A stretch of DNA of 64,000 nucleotides, taken from contig NZ_QOIM01000036.1 in NCBI RefSeq assembly GCF_003323735.1, positions 248,001 through 312,000 of the forward strand, in the 5' to 3' direction. Under the pieces are notes generated by a model. That model saw only the letters and a list, made by a program, of their open reading frames with translations, was not told the DNA's origin and searched no databases. The translations under genes were made by a program, and so were the position numbers. This DNA is from Streptomyces reniochalinae. Its GTDB lineage: Bacteria > Actinomycetota > Actinomycetes > Streptomycetales > Streptomycetaceae. Below, in pieces: positions 26,093-34,709 of the stretch; within the stretch, counting starts at the first letter, position 1; each line of letters opens with the position of its first letter.

Positions 26093-27487
26093 ATGCCCGC
26101 TGTCGACCGGCAGGACGAGCCGACGACCGCCATCCCCACCGCGACCGCCAGGACAGGTCACATCAGACACCTGATCCTGGCCATGCTCTTCGTCGTCACC
26201 ACGATCAATTACGCGGACCGCTCCACCCTCTCCATCGCAGGCGACTCCATGCAGGAGGACCTGCACATCAGCTCCGGCGAGCTGGGCGTACTCTTCTCCG
26301 CCTTCTCCTGGTCCTACCTCATCGCCCAGATACCCGGCGGCTGGCTACTGGACCGGTTCGGGTCGAAGAAGGTCTACGGCCTGGCCCTGTTCGTCTGGTC
26401 GGTCTTCACCATGCTGCAGGGCGCCATCGGCTTCTTCACCGGAGCCGCGGTCGCCTTGCTGTTCGTCCTCCGTTTCGCTGTCGGCTTCGCCGAAGCACCC
26501 TCGTTCCCCGGCAACTCGCGCATCGTCGCCGCCTGGTTCCCCACCAAGGAACGGGGCTTCGCCTCCGCCTTGTTCAACTCCGCCCAGTACTTCGCCACCG
26601 TCGCCTTCGCCCCGCTGATGGGATGGCTCGTCACCGCCATGGGCTGGGAGCACGTCTTCACGGTCATCGGCGGCATCGGAGTGGTCCTTGCCCTGGTGTG
26701 GACGAAGGTCATCTACGCTCCCCGCAGCCACCCCCGCATCCGGAAGAGCGAACTCGACCACATCTCCTCCGGCGGCGCACTGGTCGACCTGGACGCCCCC
26801 ACCGCCCAGGAGGAGGCGCGAGCCGAGGAAGCCACGGCGGACAAGCAGAATCTGCGGCACATCGGGACGCTGCTGAGGAACCGCATCACCCTCGGCGTCT
26901 TCATCGGCCAGTACTTCATCAACACCATCACCTGGTTCTTCCTGACCTGGTTCCCGGTGTACCTGGTGCAGGAGCGCGGCATGAGCATCCTCGAAGCCGG
27001 GTTCGTCTCCTCGCTGCCCGCCCTGTGCGGATTCGTCGGCGGCATCCTGGGCGGCTGGCTCTCCGACCGTCTGGCCCGGCGGGGCGTCAGCCTGACCGCC
27101 GCCCGCAAGATCCCCATCGTCACCGGCCTGTTGCTGTCGACCAGCATCATCATCTGCAACTACGTGACCGCCTCCTGGCTCGTCGTTCTGATCATGTCCC
27201 TGTCCTTCTTCGGCAAGGGGATGGGCGCGCTCGGCTGGGCTGTCATGTCCGATGTCGCCCCCAAGCAGATCGCGGGCCTGGCCGGCGGTGTCTTCAACAC
27301 CTTCGGCGCCGTCGCCGGCATCGTCACACCGCTCGTCATCGGCTGGCTCCTCGACGCCACCGGCTCCTTCGACCTGGCCCTCGCCTTCGTCAGCGCCTGC
27401 GCGGCCATGGCCGTGGTCAGCTACCTCGTCATCGTCCGCGAGATCAAGCGCGTCGAGCTGCCCGGCCATGGCCACGCCACCGCATAA
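26093..27487 (+). CDS. GudP/GarP-like MFS sugar-acid permease
   Basis: 464 residues from ATG 26093 with AGGAGAT 7 bases upstream. Anion:cation symporter-type MFS with twelve helices. Motifs are TTINYADRSTLSIAG in helix 1, QIPGGWLLDRFGSKKVY, GFAEAPSFPGNSRIVAAWFP (typical of glucarate/galactonate transporters) and NTITWFFLTWFPVYL. The family imports hexuronates and aldarates by proton symport. With the divergent galactarate dehydratase and 5-dehydro-4-deoxyglucarate dehydratase it completes uptake plus the first two steps of galactarate catabolism. Confidence 0.92.
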   Translation: MPAVDRQDEPTTAIPTATARTGHIRHLILAMLFVVTTINYADRSTLSIAGDSMQEDLHISSGELGVLFSAFSWSYLIAQIPGGWLLDRFGSKKVYGLALFVWSVFTMLQGAIGFFTGAAVALLFVLRFAVGFAEAPSFPGNSRIVAAWFPTKERGFASALFNSAQYFATVAFAPLMGWLVTAMGWEHVFTVIGGIGVVLALVWTKVIYAPRSHPRIRKSELDHISSGGALVDLDAPTAQEEARAEEATADKQNLRHIGTLLRNRITLGVFIGQYFINTITWFFLTWFPVYLVQERGMSILEAGFVSSLPALCGFVGGILGGWLSDRLARRGVSLTAARKIPIVTGLLLSTSIIICNYVTASWLVVLIMSLSFFGKGMGALGWAVMSDVAPKQIAGLAGGVFNTFGAVAGIVTPLVIGWLLDATGSFDLALAFVSACAAMAVVSYLVIVREIKRVELPGHGHATA

Positions 27488-27683
27488 GCCCCCAGCCGCT
27501 CCAGCGCTGCACCTGACGTGCCTTCGAGCCACCTGGTTCGGAGGTCTCGTCGTTTCCCACGCGACGCACACGCCCCCGATGATCGCCGTCCGCTCGACGC
27601 CGTGCCTCACGGAGAGAGCTCGTGGTTCCCCGCCATCCTCGAGAACGTCGGCAACGACGGCACACAGATCCGCGCCTTGGGGG

Positions 27684-28211
27684 TCACTGCCTGTGGCGCC
27701 GTGCGCGCTTCGTGCGTCGCAGAGGGTGCACCAGCAGGGCGACGAGTCGGGGTCCGGCGAGGAAGAGCAGCGCGACGCCGGCAACCACGGCAGACGTGAT
27801 CCACGAGCCGGCGGACCAGCCGCGTGCGCCCCCTGAGCCGCTGCTGGAGCCCTCGCCAGTGGCACCACTCGTACTGCCCGCGCTGCTCGTACCGCCCATG
27901 CTGTTCATGCCGCCCACGCTGGTCGTGCTGGTCATCCCGCTCGTGCCGCTCATGCCGTCCATACCGCTCGTGACATAGCGGCCGCCCGCGCTGCTCAGAC
28001 TGCCGACGCTGCCGCTCGAAGCACCCGAAGTTCCCGAAACGGCGAAGGTACGGGCCGGAGTGAGGGCGCCCGCTCCAGCTCCTGCGGGGGTCCCCGTGGC
28101 GTTGGACGCTTGCGCGGGGCCGCATAGGGCAGCCGCAGAGGCGGCATGCGAGGCGATGAAGGTACCCCCGAGCAAGGCGACGAGTAAGGCGAGGACGGTC
28201 GTGATGCGCAT
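27684..28211 (-). CDS. Secreted/membrane-anchored Ser-Gly-Met-rich protein
   Basis: 175 residues from ATG 28211 with GGGGGAA upstream; an earlier ATG would only add a non-hydrophobic leader. A clear signal peptide (MRITTVLALLVALLGGTFIA, cleavage after HAASA) is followed by one Cys and a low-complexity region. That region has repeating SGT/SGM/GMNSMGG units rich in Ser, Gly, Thr and Met. The C-terminus has one membrane helix (ITSAVVAGVALLFLAG) and a basic tail RRTKRARRHRQ. The layout is that of a wall-spanning stalk held by a C-terminal membrane anchor without an LPXTG or LAXTG sortase motif. Function unknown. The repeat is best read as a disordered spacer. Confidence 0.65.
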   Translation of the reverse strand: MRITTVLALLVALLGGTFIASHAASAAALCGPAQASNATGTPAGAGAGALTPARTFAVSGTSGASSGSVGSLSSAGGRYVTSGMDGMSGTSGMTSTTSVGGMNSMGGTSSAGSTSGATGEGSSSGSGGARGWSAGSWITSAVVAGVALLFLAGPRLVALLVHPLRRTKRARRHRQ

Positions 28212-28460
28212 GGTTCCCCCTGTGGAGCGCAACGGTTCCCCTGTGGGGGCGACGGAGCGGACGGGAACGGCCACGGACGGACGATGGCGGTACCAGCACC
28301 CGGCGGAACCCGGGCCCCTCTTCCTTCTTCCCACCGAGGAGCGGATTCCTACCCAGAAGAGCCGCCGACCCGCTGCCTCACCGGCGATCAGCGCCCGGTA
28401 CGGCGTCTGGCGTGCCCCGCGGGCACACTCCGTTGGACATCGCGGCGGGCCTTGACCACG

Positions 28461-28635
28461 GTGACGGCCGTGTCAGAGCCCAGTGGCATCCGTGTGGCCG
28501 ACTACGACCCGAGCCGGCCCCGGCAGACCGCTGCCGCGATCGGCGCAGTGCGGGCAGCGGCACCCGGACTGTTCCCGGAACTGGAACACATCGGCTCGAC
28601 CGCTGTCCCGGGACTGGCGGCCGAGCCCGTCATCG
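28461..28635 (+). pseudogene. 5' fragment of a GrpB-family nucleotidyltransferase-like gene
   Basis: From GTG 28461 or 28470 the frame reads a GrpB N-terminus: IRVADYDPSRPRQTAAAIGA, then LEHIGSTAVPGLAAEPVI. The EHIGSTAVPGLA motif is diagnostic. GrpB proteins are about 170 residues; here homology stops at about residue 58 and is replaced by unrelated sequence with a hairpin, then the antisense end of a GNAT gene. It is a truncated remnant. Confidence 0.7.
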
Positions 28636-28661
28636 CGGCCCGGCCGGGTATGGCCGGGCCG
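28636..28661. terminator. Perfect 10-bp hairpin at the GrpB break
   Basis: CGGCCCGGCC-GGGTAT-GGCCGGGCCG lies exactly where GrpB homology ends and 57 bp downstream of the convergent GNAT stop. It could serve the GNAT transcript. Its position at the break also suggests the truncation point. Confidence 0.55.
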
Positions 28662-28717
28662 GCGAGTGCCCCCGAATGTGCTCGGCGGTTTCCCCTGCTT
28701 CGCGACTCAGTCGTCAG

Positions 28718-29218
28718 TCAGTGCGCGGGGGTGTTGAACGAGATCCAGACGTCAGGAGGCACGTCGGGCCGGCCTGGCACCGGTCTGCGTTCCTGTGACC
28801 ATGCCTCGCCTGCGATCTCCGTGGCGACGCGACGCCAGAAGCGCACAGCGGAGTCGTTGGCCTCCTGGAACGCGACCTCCCACGGGCCCGGGTGCATGGC
28901 CACGACCTCCTGAACAGCGCGCAGCCCGATGCCCGTTCGGCGTGCGCCGCGCACCACGAAGAAGCTGTTCAGCACCCGCGTCGGGGAACTCAGACCGCGG
29001 ACGAACGCGAAGCCGGCAGGACTGTCACCACTCGTGAGGAGGTAGGGCGCCCAGTCCGGCTCCAAGAAGGCTTTGTGGAGCCGGTCGCTGCGGAAGGTTC
29101 CGTCGGCGTGGGGCAACCGGCCGACGAACTCCGACATGTCATGGCTGAACATCAGCCAGAGCCGCTCCACGACGGGGCGGTCGGCGGCGCCTGCGAGTCG
29201 AACGGATACGTCTGGCAT
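28718..29218 (-). CDS. GNAT-family N-acetyltransferase
   Basis: 166 residues. GNAT features are VSVRLAGAADRPVVERLWLM at the N-terminus, the beta-4 strand SFFVVRGARRTGIGLRAVQE (pyrophosphate-binding loop, here RRTGIG instead of the usual RxxGxG/A) and VAFQEANDSAVRFWRRVA. The variant matches the YkwB/Aac-like group. It would transfer acetyl from acetyl-CoA to an unknown amine. It is monocistronic, and no resistance or biosynthetic genes adjoin it. Confidence 0.85.
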   Translation of the reverse strand: MPDVSVRLAGAADRPVVERLWLMFSHDMSEFVGRLPHADGTFRSDRLHKAFLEPDWAPYLLTSGDSPAGFAFVRGLSSPTRVLNSFFVVRGARRTGIGLRAVQEVVAMHPGPWEVAFQEANDSAVRFWRRVATEIAGEAWSQERRPVPGRPDVPPDVWISFNTPAH

Positions 29219-29661
29219 GGGACTTATTGTGCCGCGTGTGGTCGACCCGCGAGCTCCCGCTTCTCCGGCTCCACCTCTCCTGGCGGACTTCCGGGCCAGC
29301 TCGCCGTGTCAAGTCGGCCGCCCTCGGCGGGTGGCTCGGTCGTGCCGCCGGGCAGCTGCCAGCGCCCGGAGCCCCGTCGTCGGGGCGGCACCACGCCCCC
29401 ACCAGCAGTGGTCTCCATGAGTGCGTGCCGGCGGTCTCGAAGCCCACACGGCACCCCGACGGCGACGTCAGAGCCATGAAGCGGCTCGTGGCGCACAACC
29501 GCGCGGCCCGTGAGGCGCCGCCCCCGCCTTCGCTCACATCGCGCGGGGGCCGCGCGTTACGTCGGCGGGCACGTGAGTCCGGCCGCGACGGAATCGAGGA
29601 TCCAGTCCGATCCGGTCGAAAAGGAGGTCTCGGCGTCCACCTCCGTGCCGTCGTACACGGC
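29219..29661. other. 443-bp gap, no recognisable gene
   Basis: Several short frames are open on both strands but none shows a protein family, a ribosome site or consistent codon bias. It separates the GNAT gene from an FAD-monooxygenase remnant and probably contains more degraded sequence from that gene. Confidence 0.5.
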
Positions 29662-29844
29662 CTTGGCCAACTGGTCGGCGACGGTTCCGTGGCCGTGTAC
29701 GGCGTGAACCGCGCACTCGTCGCCCAGCGGAACAGCGGTGGCCACGTCAAGGTGTACGCGCAGTTCCGCGTGCCACTGGACTGGCACAGGAACCTGGACC
29801 CGGCCGAAGCCCTCGCCCTCTTCGACGAGCTCCAGCCGTCCTGA
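29662..29844 (+). pseudogene. C-terminal-middle fragment of an FAD-dependent monooxygenase
   Basis: Sixty codons read LVGDGSVAVYGVNRALVAQR, NSGGHVKVYAQFRVPLDWHR, NLDPAEALALFDEL and stop. This matches the segment of TetX/PHBH-like flavin monooxygenases between the FAD DG motif region and the last beta-strands. No start codon context, Rossmann GxGxxG or downstream part is present. It is a remnant. Confidence 0.6.
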
Positions 29845-30044
29845 GTGTCAGGCGCGAAAGCAGCGGCACCAGCAACTCGCCACGGCCCCACGTGCCAGTA
29901 CGGCACCGGCACCGCTGCGGCGTCGACCGGGCGAGCGCGGTCGTGATGCCTCAGAGGTGAAGCACGCTCTTCCCCCTCCGAGCGGGGCCTGACGGAGCAG
30001 GCTGGGGCTCCGGCGCTCTGGCGGGGACCACCGGGCCGCTGGGT

Positions 30045-30182
30045 CCGCCCGTGTGTCACCCGCACCGCCCGTGTGCCACGTGGACCGGCCCTGGTGTCGC
30101 CTCGCCCCCGGTGCATCTGGACCGCGCGTGTGTCACCTGGATCCGCCCTGGTGCACCTGGATCCGCACGGCTGTCGCCGCGA
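30045..30182. repeat. Degenerate 20-bp tandem repeat, about seven units
   Basis: Units starting CCGCCCGTGTGTCACC recur every 20-21 bases (30045, 30065, 30085, 30122, 30142, 30162), with one shortened unit of 17 at 30105. The consensus is close to CCGCCCGTGTGTCACCTGGA. It lies in a 700-bp gap (29845-30549) that otherwise holds no recognised gene. Confidence 0.7.
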
Positions 30183-30521
30183 CCGCGGCACATGCGGGCC
30201 GTTCGGCGAGGTGACCGGCCGGACGGGTGACGACACGAAGGGATGCGCTGGGGATTTACGCCCTCGACGCGTAGACAAGAGGGGCGTTCCACCTGTGCCG
30301 GCCTGTGGGGATGTCCTCATGCGGCAGCGAACCGACTCCGCGCAGCGACTGCCGCCACGCGCCGGCCTACGAGCGCGTGGCAACGCTTTGAACAGCAGGG
30401 AGACGACCATTGACTGTGGTGCTTCCCAGGACGCGGGCCCTCGCGGACGTCCGGAGGGGCTACGTCGTCGGCACCTGCACAGCGCGTCGGCCGCGCCGTG
30501 GTGAGACCGCACCCGGGGTGA

Positions 30522-30541
30522 CACCACCGGAGTCGGTGGTG
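30522..30541 (+). promoter_or_regulatory. Hairpin immediately upstream of the TDT permease start
   Basis: CACCACCG-GAGT-CGGTGGTG is a perfect 8-bp stem ending 8 bases before ATG 30550. It contains the only purine-rich segment (GGTGGTGG) that could act as ribosome site, so translation may depend on opening this stem. Confidence 0.45.
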
Positions 30542-30549
30542 GCCTCCCG

Positions 30550-31617
30550 ATGAGGACTCGCCTGAGCCGGGGAGTCGCGGACCTGCACCCGGCCTACGCC
30601 GCCTTGGTGATGGCGACCGGCATCGTCTCCACCGGGCTCGCAGCCTTCGACTGGCAGGTGCTCTCCGACATCCTCCTGGCCGTGGCCGCCCTCGCCTTCG
30701 TCCTGCTCGTGGTGGCCTATGTATGGCGTGCGGTCGCCTTTCCCGGGCGGGTACGGGCGGATACCCGGGATCCCGGGCGGGCGTTCGGCTACTTCTCCCT
30801 CGTAGCCGCTCCCAACGTGCTGGCCAGCCGGCTGGCTCTCGACGGTCACACGCTGGCCACCGCAGCCCTCGCCGCGGCGAGTGTTCCGGTCTGGCTGGTG
30901 CTCACCTACGCGATCCCCGGTGCCATGGTGGTAGGACGCCGCCGGAGACCGGTGCTGCCGAGAACGAACGGCAGCTGGTTCATGTGGGTGGTCGGCACGC
31001 AGTCGCTGGCCGGCGTGACCGCCGCCCTCGCCGCGGCCGAACCCGGTCTGACGGCGGCCTTCGCCCCGCTGGCCGTCGCGTTCTGGGGGATCGGGGTGGT
31101 GCTGTACCTGATGCTGGTCGGCCTCGTCACCGTCCGCCTCCTCGACGACCCGGTCACCCCGCACGCGCTGAGCCCGACCTACTGGGTCTACATGGGCGCC
31201 ACGGCCATCAGCGTGCTCGCCGCGGCCGGCCTCCTCGCGCTGCCCGCCTCCCTGCCGGTCATGACGGAGACCCGGCAGGTGATCTCCGGGCTGGCGTTCC
31301 TGCTGTGGGCCTTCGGCACGTGGTGGATTCCGTTCCTGCTGTCGTTCGGCGTGCGGCGCCACCTGATCGAGCGGGAGCGGGTGGGATACGAGCCCACGCT
31401 GTGGAGCATGGTCTTCCCCCTCGGCATGTACGGCGCGGCCAGCGCGAGTTACGGCCGTGTGACGGGCATGGACTTCATGGTCGACATCGCCCGGGTGGAG
31501 GTGTGGATCGGCCTCGCCGCATGGGCTGCCGTAGCCGTCGCCATGGGCAGAGCGCTCCTGTTCCCGAGAAAGGAAGAAGCCGCCCCGGCACAGCACGAGG
31601 CACACCAGGACCGGTGA
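30550..31617 (+). CDS. TDT-family (TehA/SLAC1-like) permease
   Basis: 355 residues with ten predicted membrane helices. The TDT signature begins the protein (LHPAYAALVMATGIVSTGLA) and later segments fit the fold (GYFSLVAAPNVLASRLAL, TNGSWFMWVVGTQSLAGVTA, WWIPFLLSFGVRR). The family includes tellurite-resistance TehA, malate permease Mae1, sulfite efflux Ssu1 and SLAC1 anion channels, so an anion is the likely cargo. It lies 106 bp before a molybdopterin oxidoreductase on the same strand, so it may import or export that enzyme's substrate or product. No ribosome site is free of secondary structure. Confidence 0.85.
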   Translation: MRTRLSRGVADLHPAYAALVMATGIVSTGLAAFDWQVLSDILLAVAALAFVLLVVAYVWRAVAFPGRVRADTRDPGRAFGYFSLVAAPNVLASRLALDGHTLATAALAAASVPVWLVLTYAIPGAMVVGRRRRPVLPRTNGSWFMWVVGTQSLAGVTAALAAAEPGLTAAFAPLAVAFWGIGVVLYLMLVGLVTVRLLDDPVTPHALSPTYWVYMGATAISVLAAAGLLALPASLPVMTETRQVISGLAFLLWAFGTWWIPFLLSFGVRRHLIERERVGYEPTLWSMVFPLGMYGAASASYGRVTGMDFMVDIARVEVWIGLAAWAAVAVAMGRALLFPRKEEAAPAQHEAHQDR

Positions 31618-31723
31618 GGGGGCGGGCACAGCCGTCGAAAGGCGCTGCGAACGGGTCGCTGCGCGGTAGGCGGGCAGTCGATGGTGACCTTTCGCAGCAG
31701 CGAGATGAAAGGGACGGTGGAAC

Positions 31724-34093
31724 ATGAGCAGCGAGCGTGTCGTGGACATCTGGGGGCCGCGTACCCCCTTCACCTCGGGAACCTCGTGGCCCCGGCGAGT
31801 GGACCAGTACCTCGCCGACGGAGTCACCGAGGCCGACGTGGAGGAGTGGGTACGGGGCGCCTGCCTGCTGTGCTCGAACGGGTGCGGCCTCGAAGTGGCC
31901 GTCAAGGACGGGCAGATGGTCGGTGTGCGGGGGCGGGCCGAAGACCGCGTCAACCACGGGCGGCTCGGCCCGAAGGGCCTGTACGGATGGCAGGGCCAGC
32001 AGCACGACCGGCTGACCACCCCGCTGATCCGCGAGGGCGGACGGCTGGTGGAGACCGACTGGGAAACGGCCATGGCGGCGGTGGTGGAGCGCTCCCGGTC
32101 ACTGCTGGAGACCAAGGGCCCGCTCAGCCACGCCTTCTACACCTCCGGGCAGCTGATGGTAGAGGAGTACTACACGCTCTGCGTCATCGGGAAGGCGGGG
32201 ATCGGCACCCCGCACATGGACGGCAACACCCGCCTGTGCACGGCCACCGCTGCCTCCGCCTTCCAGGAGTCCTTCGGCTCCGACGGCCAGCCCGGCTCCT
32301 ACACCGACGTCGACAGCTGCGACGCGCTGTTCCTGTTCGGGCACAACGTCGCCGAGACGCAGAGTGTGCTGTGGACCCGTATGCTCGACCGCCTCGACGC
32401 CGCCGACCCACCTCGGCTGGTGTGTGTGGACCCGCGGCGCACCAAAGTGGCCGAACGTGCCACGGTTCACCTGCCCGTCCGCAACGGCACCAACCTCGCG
32501 CTGATGAACGCCCTGGTGCACGAGCTGATCGCTCGCGGCTGGGTGAACGAGGACTACGTGCGGGCGCACACGGTGGGCTTCGACGCGCTCGACCGCCTCA
32601 CCCGGGACGCGACCCCTGAGTGGGCGGCAGAGATCTGCGGAGTGCCCGCGCGCGACATCCGGGCGGCAGCAGAGATCTTCGGCACCGGCGAGCGGGTGGT
32701 CTCCACCTGCTCGATGGGCTTCTACCAGTCCCACCAGGCCACCGCGGCCTCCTGCCAGGTCAACAACCTCCACCTGCTGCGAGGCATGCTCGGCCGCCCC
32801 GGCGCAGGGATCCTTCAAATGAACGGCCAGCCCTCGGCGGAGAACAACCGGGAGGCAGGATGCGGGCCCGCTCTGCCCGGCTTCCGCAACTGGGACAACC
32901 CCGACCACGTGCGCGAGCTGGCCGACCTGTGGAACGTGGACCCGCTGGTGATCCCGCACTGGTCCGCACCCACCGACGCCAACGCCATCCTCCGCTTCGC
33001 CGAGCAGGGGTCGATCGGATTCCTGTGGATCGCCGGCACGAACCCGGCCGTGTCCCAGACCGACCTCGCCCGCACCCGCCGCATCCTCTCCGGCGACCAG
33101 TGCTTCGTCGTGGTCTCCGACGGCTACCGCACGGAGACCACCGAGCTGGCGGACGTGGTGCTGCCGGCGGCGCTGTGGGCGGAGAAGACCGGTACGTTCA
33201 CCAACGTGGACCGCACGGTGCACCTCCAGGAGAAGGCCGTCGAACCGCCCGGCCAGGCCCGCGGCGACCAGGCCATCTGGACCGACTACGCACGCCGTAT
33301 GGGATTCGCCGACAAGGACGGACACCCGCTCCCCGCCTGGGACACCCCCGAGCAGGCATTCGAGGCGTGGAAGGCGGCAAGCGCCGGCCGGCCCTGCGAC
33401 TACTCGGGCCTCACCTACCGGAAACTCCACGACGTCGGCGGCGTGCAGTGGCCGTGCACGCGCGACGCCCCCGACGGCACCGAACGCCTCTTCACCGACG
33501 GCGTCTTCAACACCGCCGACGAGAGGTGCGAGACCTACGGACACCACCTGGCGACCGGCGCCCCGGTTGGCGAGACCGCCTACCGGGCCCGCAGGGTCGA
33601 CGGCCGGGCCATCCTCAAGACCGCCGCCTACGATCACCCCTACGAGGTACCCGACGAGACCTACCCGCTGCGGCTGACCACCGGCCGCACCGTCTACCAC
33701 TGGCACACCCGCACCAAAACGAAGCGGAGCCGCCAGCTGAACGAGGCCGCCCCCGCCATGTGGGTCGAGGTCTCCCAGCCCGACGCGCAGCGGCTCGGCA
33801 TCGCCGAGGGCGACGTCGTGCGCGTCACGTCCCGGCGCGGCAGCATCGAGGCACCCGCCCGGATCTCCCACGTACGCGAAGGTGTGGTCTTCGCTCCCTG
33901 GCACTACGGAGACCCGGAAACCGCCGCCAACGAACTCACGCTCAACGGCTGGGACCCGGTCTCCAAGCAGCCCGAACTCAAAGTCGCCGCGGTATCCGTC
34001 ACCCGGATCCGACCCGGGGACGGCCCCGCGCCCGCCCCCACCACCACGGCCTCCGCGCCCGTGCGTCCTTTCGCCGACACCGGCAGGGAGTGA
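31724..34093 (+). CDS. Molybdopterin (bis-MGD) oxidoreductase lacking the fourth cluster cysteine
   Basis: 789 residues, of the DMSO-reductase superfamily (nitrate reductase NasC/formate dehydrogenase-like). The N-terminal cluster motif is C47-x2-C50-x3-C54-x27-G82: the last cysteine ligand is glycine (NHGRLGPKGL). C172 in GNTRLCTATA is the expected Mo ligand. Cofactor-binding segments include LFLFGHNVAETQSVLW, CVDPRRTKVAERA, IAGTNPAVSQTD, VVLPAALWAEKTGTFTN and the C-terminal LTTGRTVYHWHT. No twin-arginine signal is present, so the enzyme is cytoplasmic. No FAD, ferredoxin or NrfC-like subunit is adjacent. It follows a TDT permease and precedes a small helical protein 9 bp on. Confidence 0.88.
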   Translation: MSSERVVDIWGPRTPFTSGTSWPRRVDQYLADGVTEADVEEWVRGACLLCSNGCGLEVAVKDGQMVGVRGRAEDRVNHGRLGPKGLYGWQGQQHDRLTTPLIREGGRLVETDWETAMAAVVERSRSLLETKGPLSHAFYTSGQLMVEEYYTLCVIGKAGIGTPHMDGNTRLCTATAASAFQESFGSDGQPGSYTDVDSCDALFLFGHNVAETQSVLWTRMLDRLDAADPPRLVCVDPRRTKVAERATVHLPVRNGTNLALMNALVHELIARGWVNEDYVRAHTVGFDALDRLTRDATPEWAAEICGVPARDIRAAAEIFGTGERVVSTCSMGFYQSHQATAASCQVNNLHLLRGMLGRPGAGILQMNGQPSAENNREAGCGPALPGFRNWDNPDHVRELADLWNVDPLVIPHWSAPTDANAILRFAEQGSIGFLWIAGTNPAVSQTDLARTRRILSGDQCFVVVSDGYRTETTELADVVLPAALWAEKTGTFTNVDRTVHLQEKAVEPPGQARGDQAIWTDYARRMGFADKDGHPLPAWDTPEQAFEAWKAASAGRPCDYSGLTYRKLHDVGGVQWPCTRDAPDGTERLFTDGVFNTADERCETYGHHLATGAPVGETAYRARRVDGRAILKTAAYDHPYEVPDETYPLRLTTGRTVYHWHTRTKTKRSRQLNEAAPAMWVEVSQPDAQRLGIAEGDVVRVTSRRGSIEAPARISHVREGVVFAPWHYGDPETAANELTLNGWDPVSKQPELKVAAVSVTRIRPGDGPAPAPTTTASAPVRPFADTGRE

Positions 34094-34102
34094 GAAGAAC
34101 CC

Positions 34103-34561
34103 ATGCACCTGGTCACCTACCTGCACTTCCTCCACGCGACGGAGGAAACGCTGAGCGCCGGCTACCGGACCGTTTCCGACGGACACTTCGCAGACGGGGA
34201 CGTGCACTGGACCACGGCACGCTTCGCCCGCCAGTGCACCGCACACGCCCGAGCGCTGACACCCGTCCTGGACCGCTGTGCGCCAGCGGAGGAACCCGCC
34301 CCGGAACGCCTGCACGCCCAAGGAGTGACCTCGGCCCGCAACGGACCGGCCGGCCTGCTGCGTGACCTACAGGACCTCTACCAGCTCACCAACCTGGTCG
34401 ACATCACCTGGACGCTCATCCGGCAAGCAGCCAGCGCCGCCCGGGACCGCGACCTGATCCACCTCACCCAGCAGTACGGCGAGGAGACGACGGCCCAACT
34501 CGACTGGCTCCGCATGCGTATGAAGGCCGCGGCACCGCAGACCCTGATCGTCGCCACTTGA
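34103..34561 (+). CDS. Small ferritin-like four-helix protein next to the Mo-enzyme
   Basis: 152 residues, nearly all alpha-helical. MHLVTYLHFLHATEETLSAG, FARQCTAHARALTPVLDR, LRDLQDLYQLTNLVDITWTL and LTQQYGEETTAQLDWLRMRM are spaced like four bundled helices with Glu/His positions typical of ferritin-like or hemerythrin-like folds. The family is not firmly recognised. It begins 9 bp after the Mo-oxidoreductase stop with its own GAGAAG site, so it is co-translated and may be an electron-carrier, chaperone or partner subunit for that enzyme. Confidence 0.6.
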   Translation: MHLVTYLHFLHATEETLSAGYRTVSDGHFADGDVHWTTARFARQCTAHARALTPVLDRCAPAEEPAPERLHAQGVTSARNGPAGLLRDLQDLYQLTNLVDITWTLIRQAASAARDRDLIHLTQQYGEETTAQLDWLRMRMKAAAPQTLIVAT

Positions 34562-34709
34562 GCCGAGATCAGCACGAAGCGGCGGGAGGACGCCTCTCCT
34601 TTGACGATCCGCCCTCCCGCGCCGCGACGGCTCCGAAGCGAAGGGCCGACGAGGAGGCTGCCTGTTTGCCTTCTCCCGTCGGTCTCGAACCGAGGCTGGA
34701 GGGTGCCCC

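Noticed and set aside
27488..27683. Possible small gene after the galactarate permease
   Set aside because: Short frames exist on both strands but none has a ribosome site, a family match or consistent codon bias.
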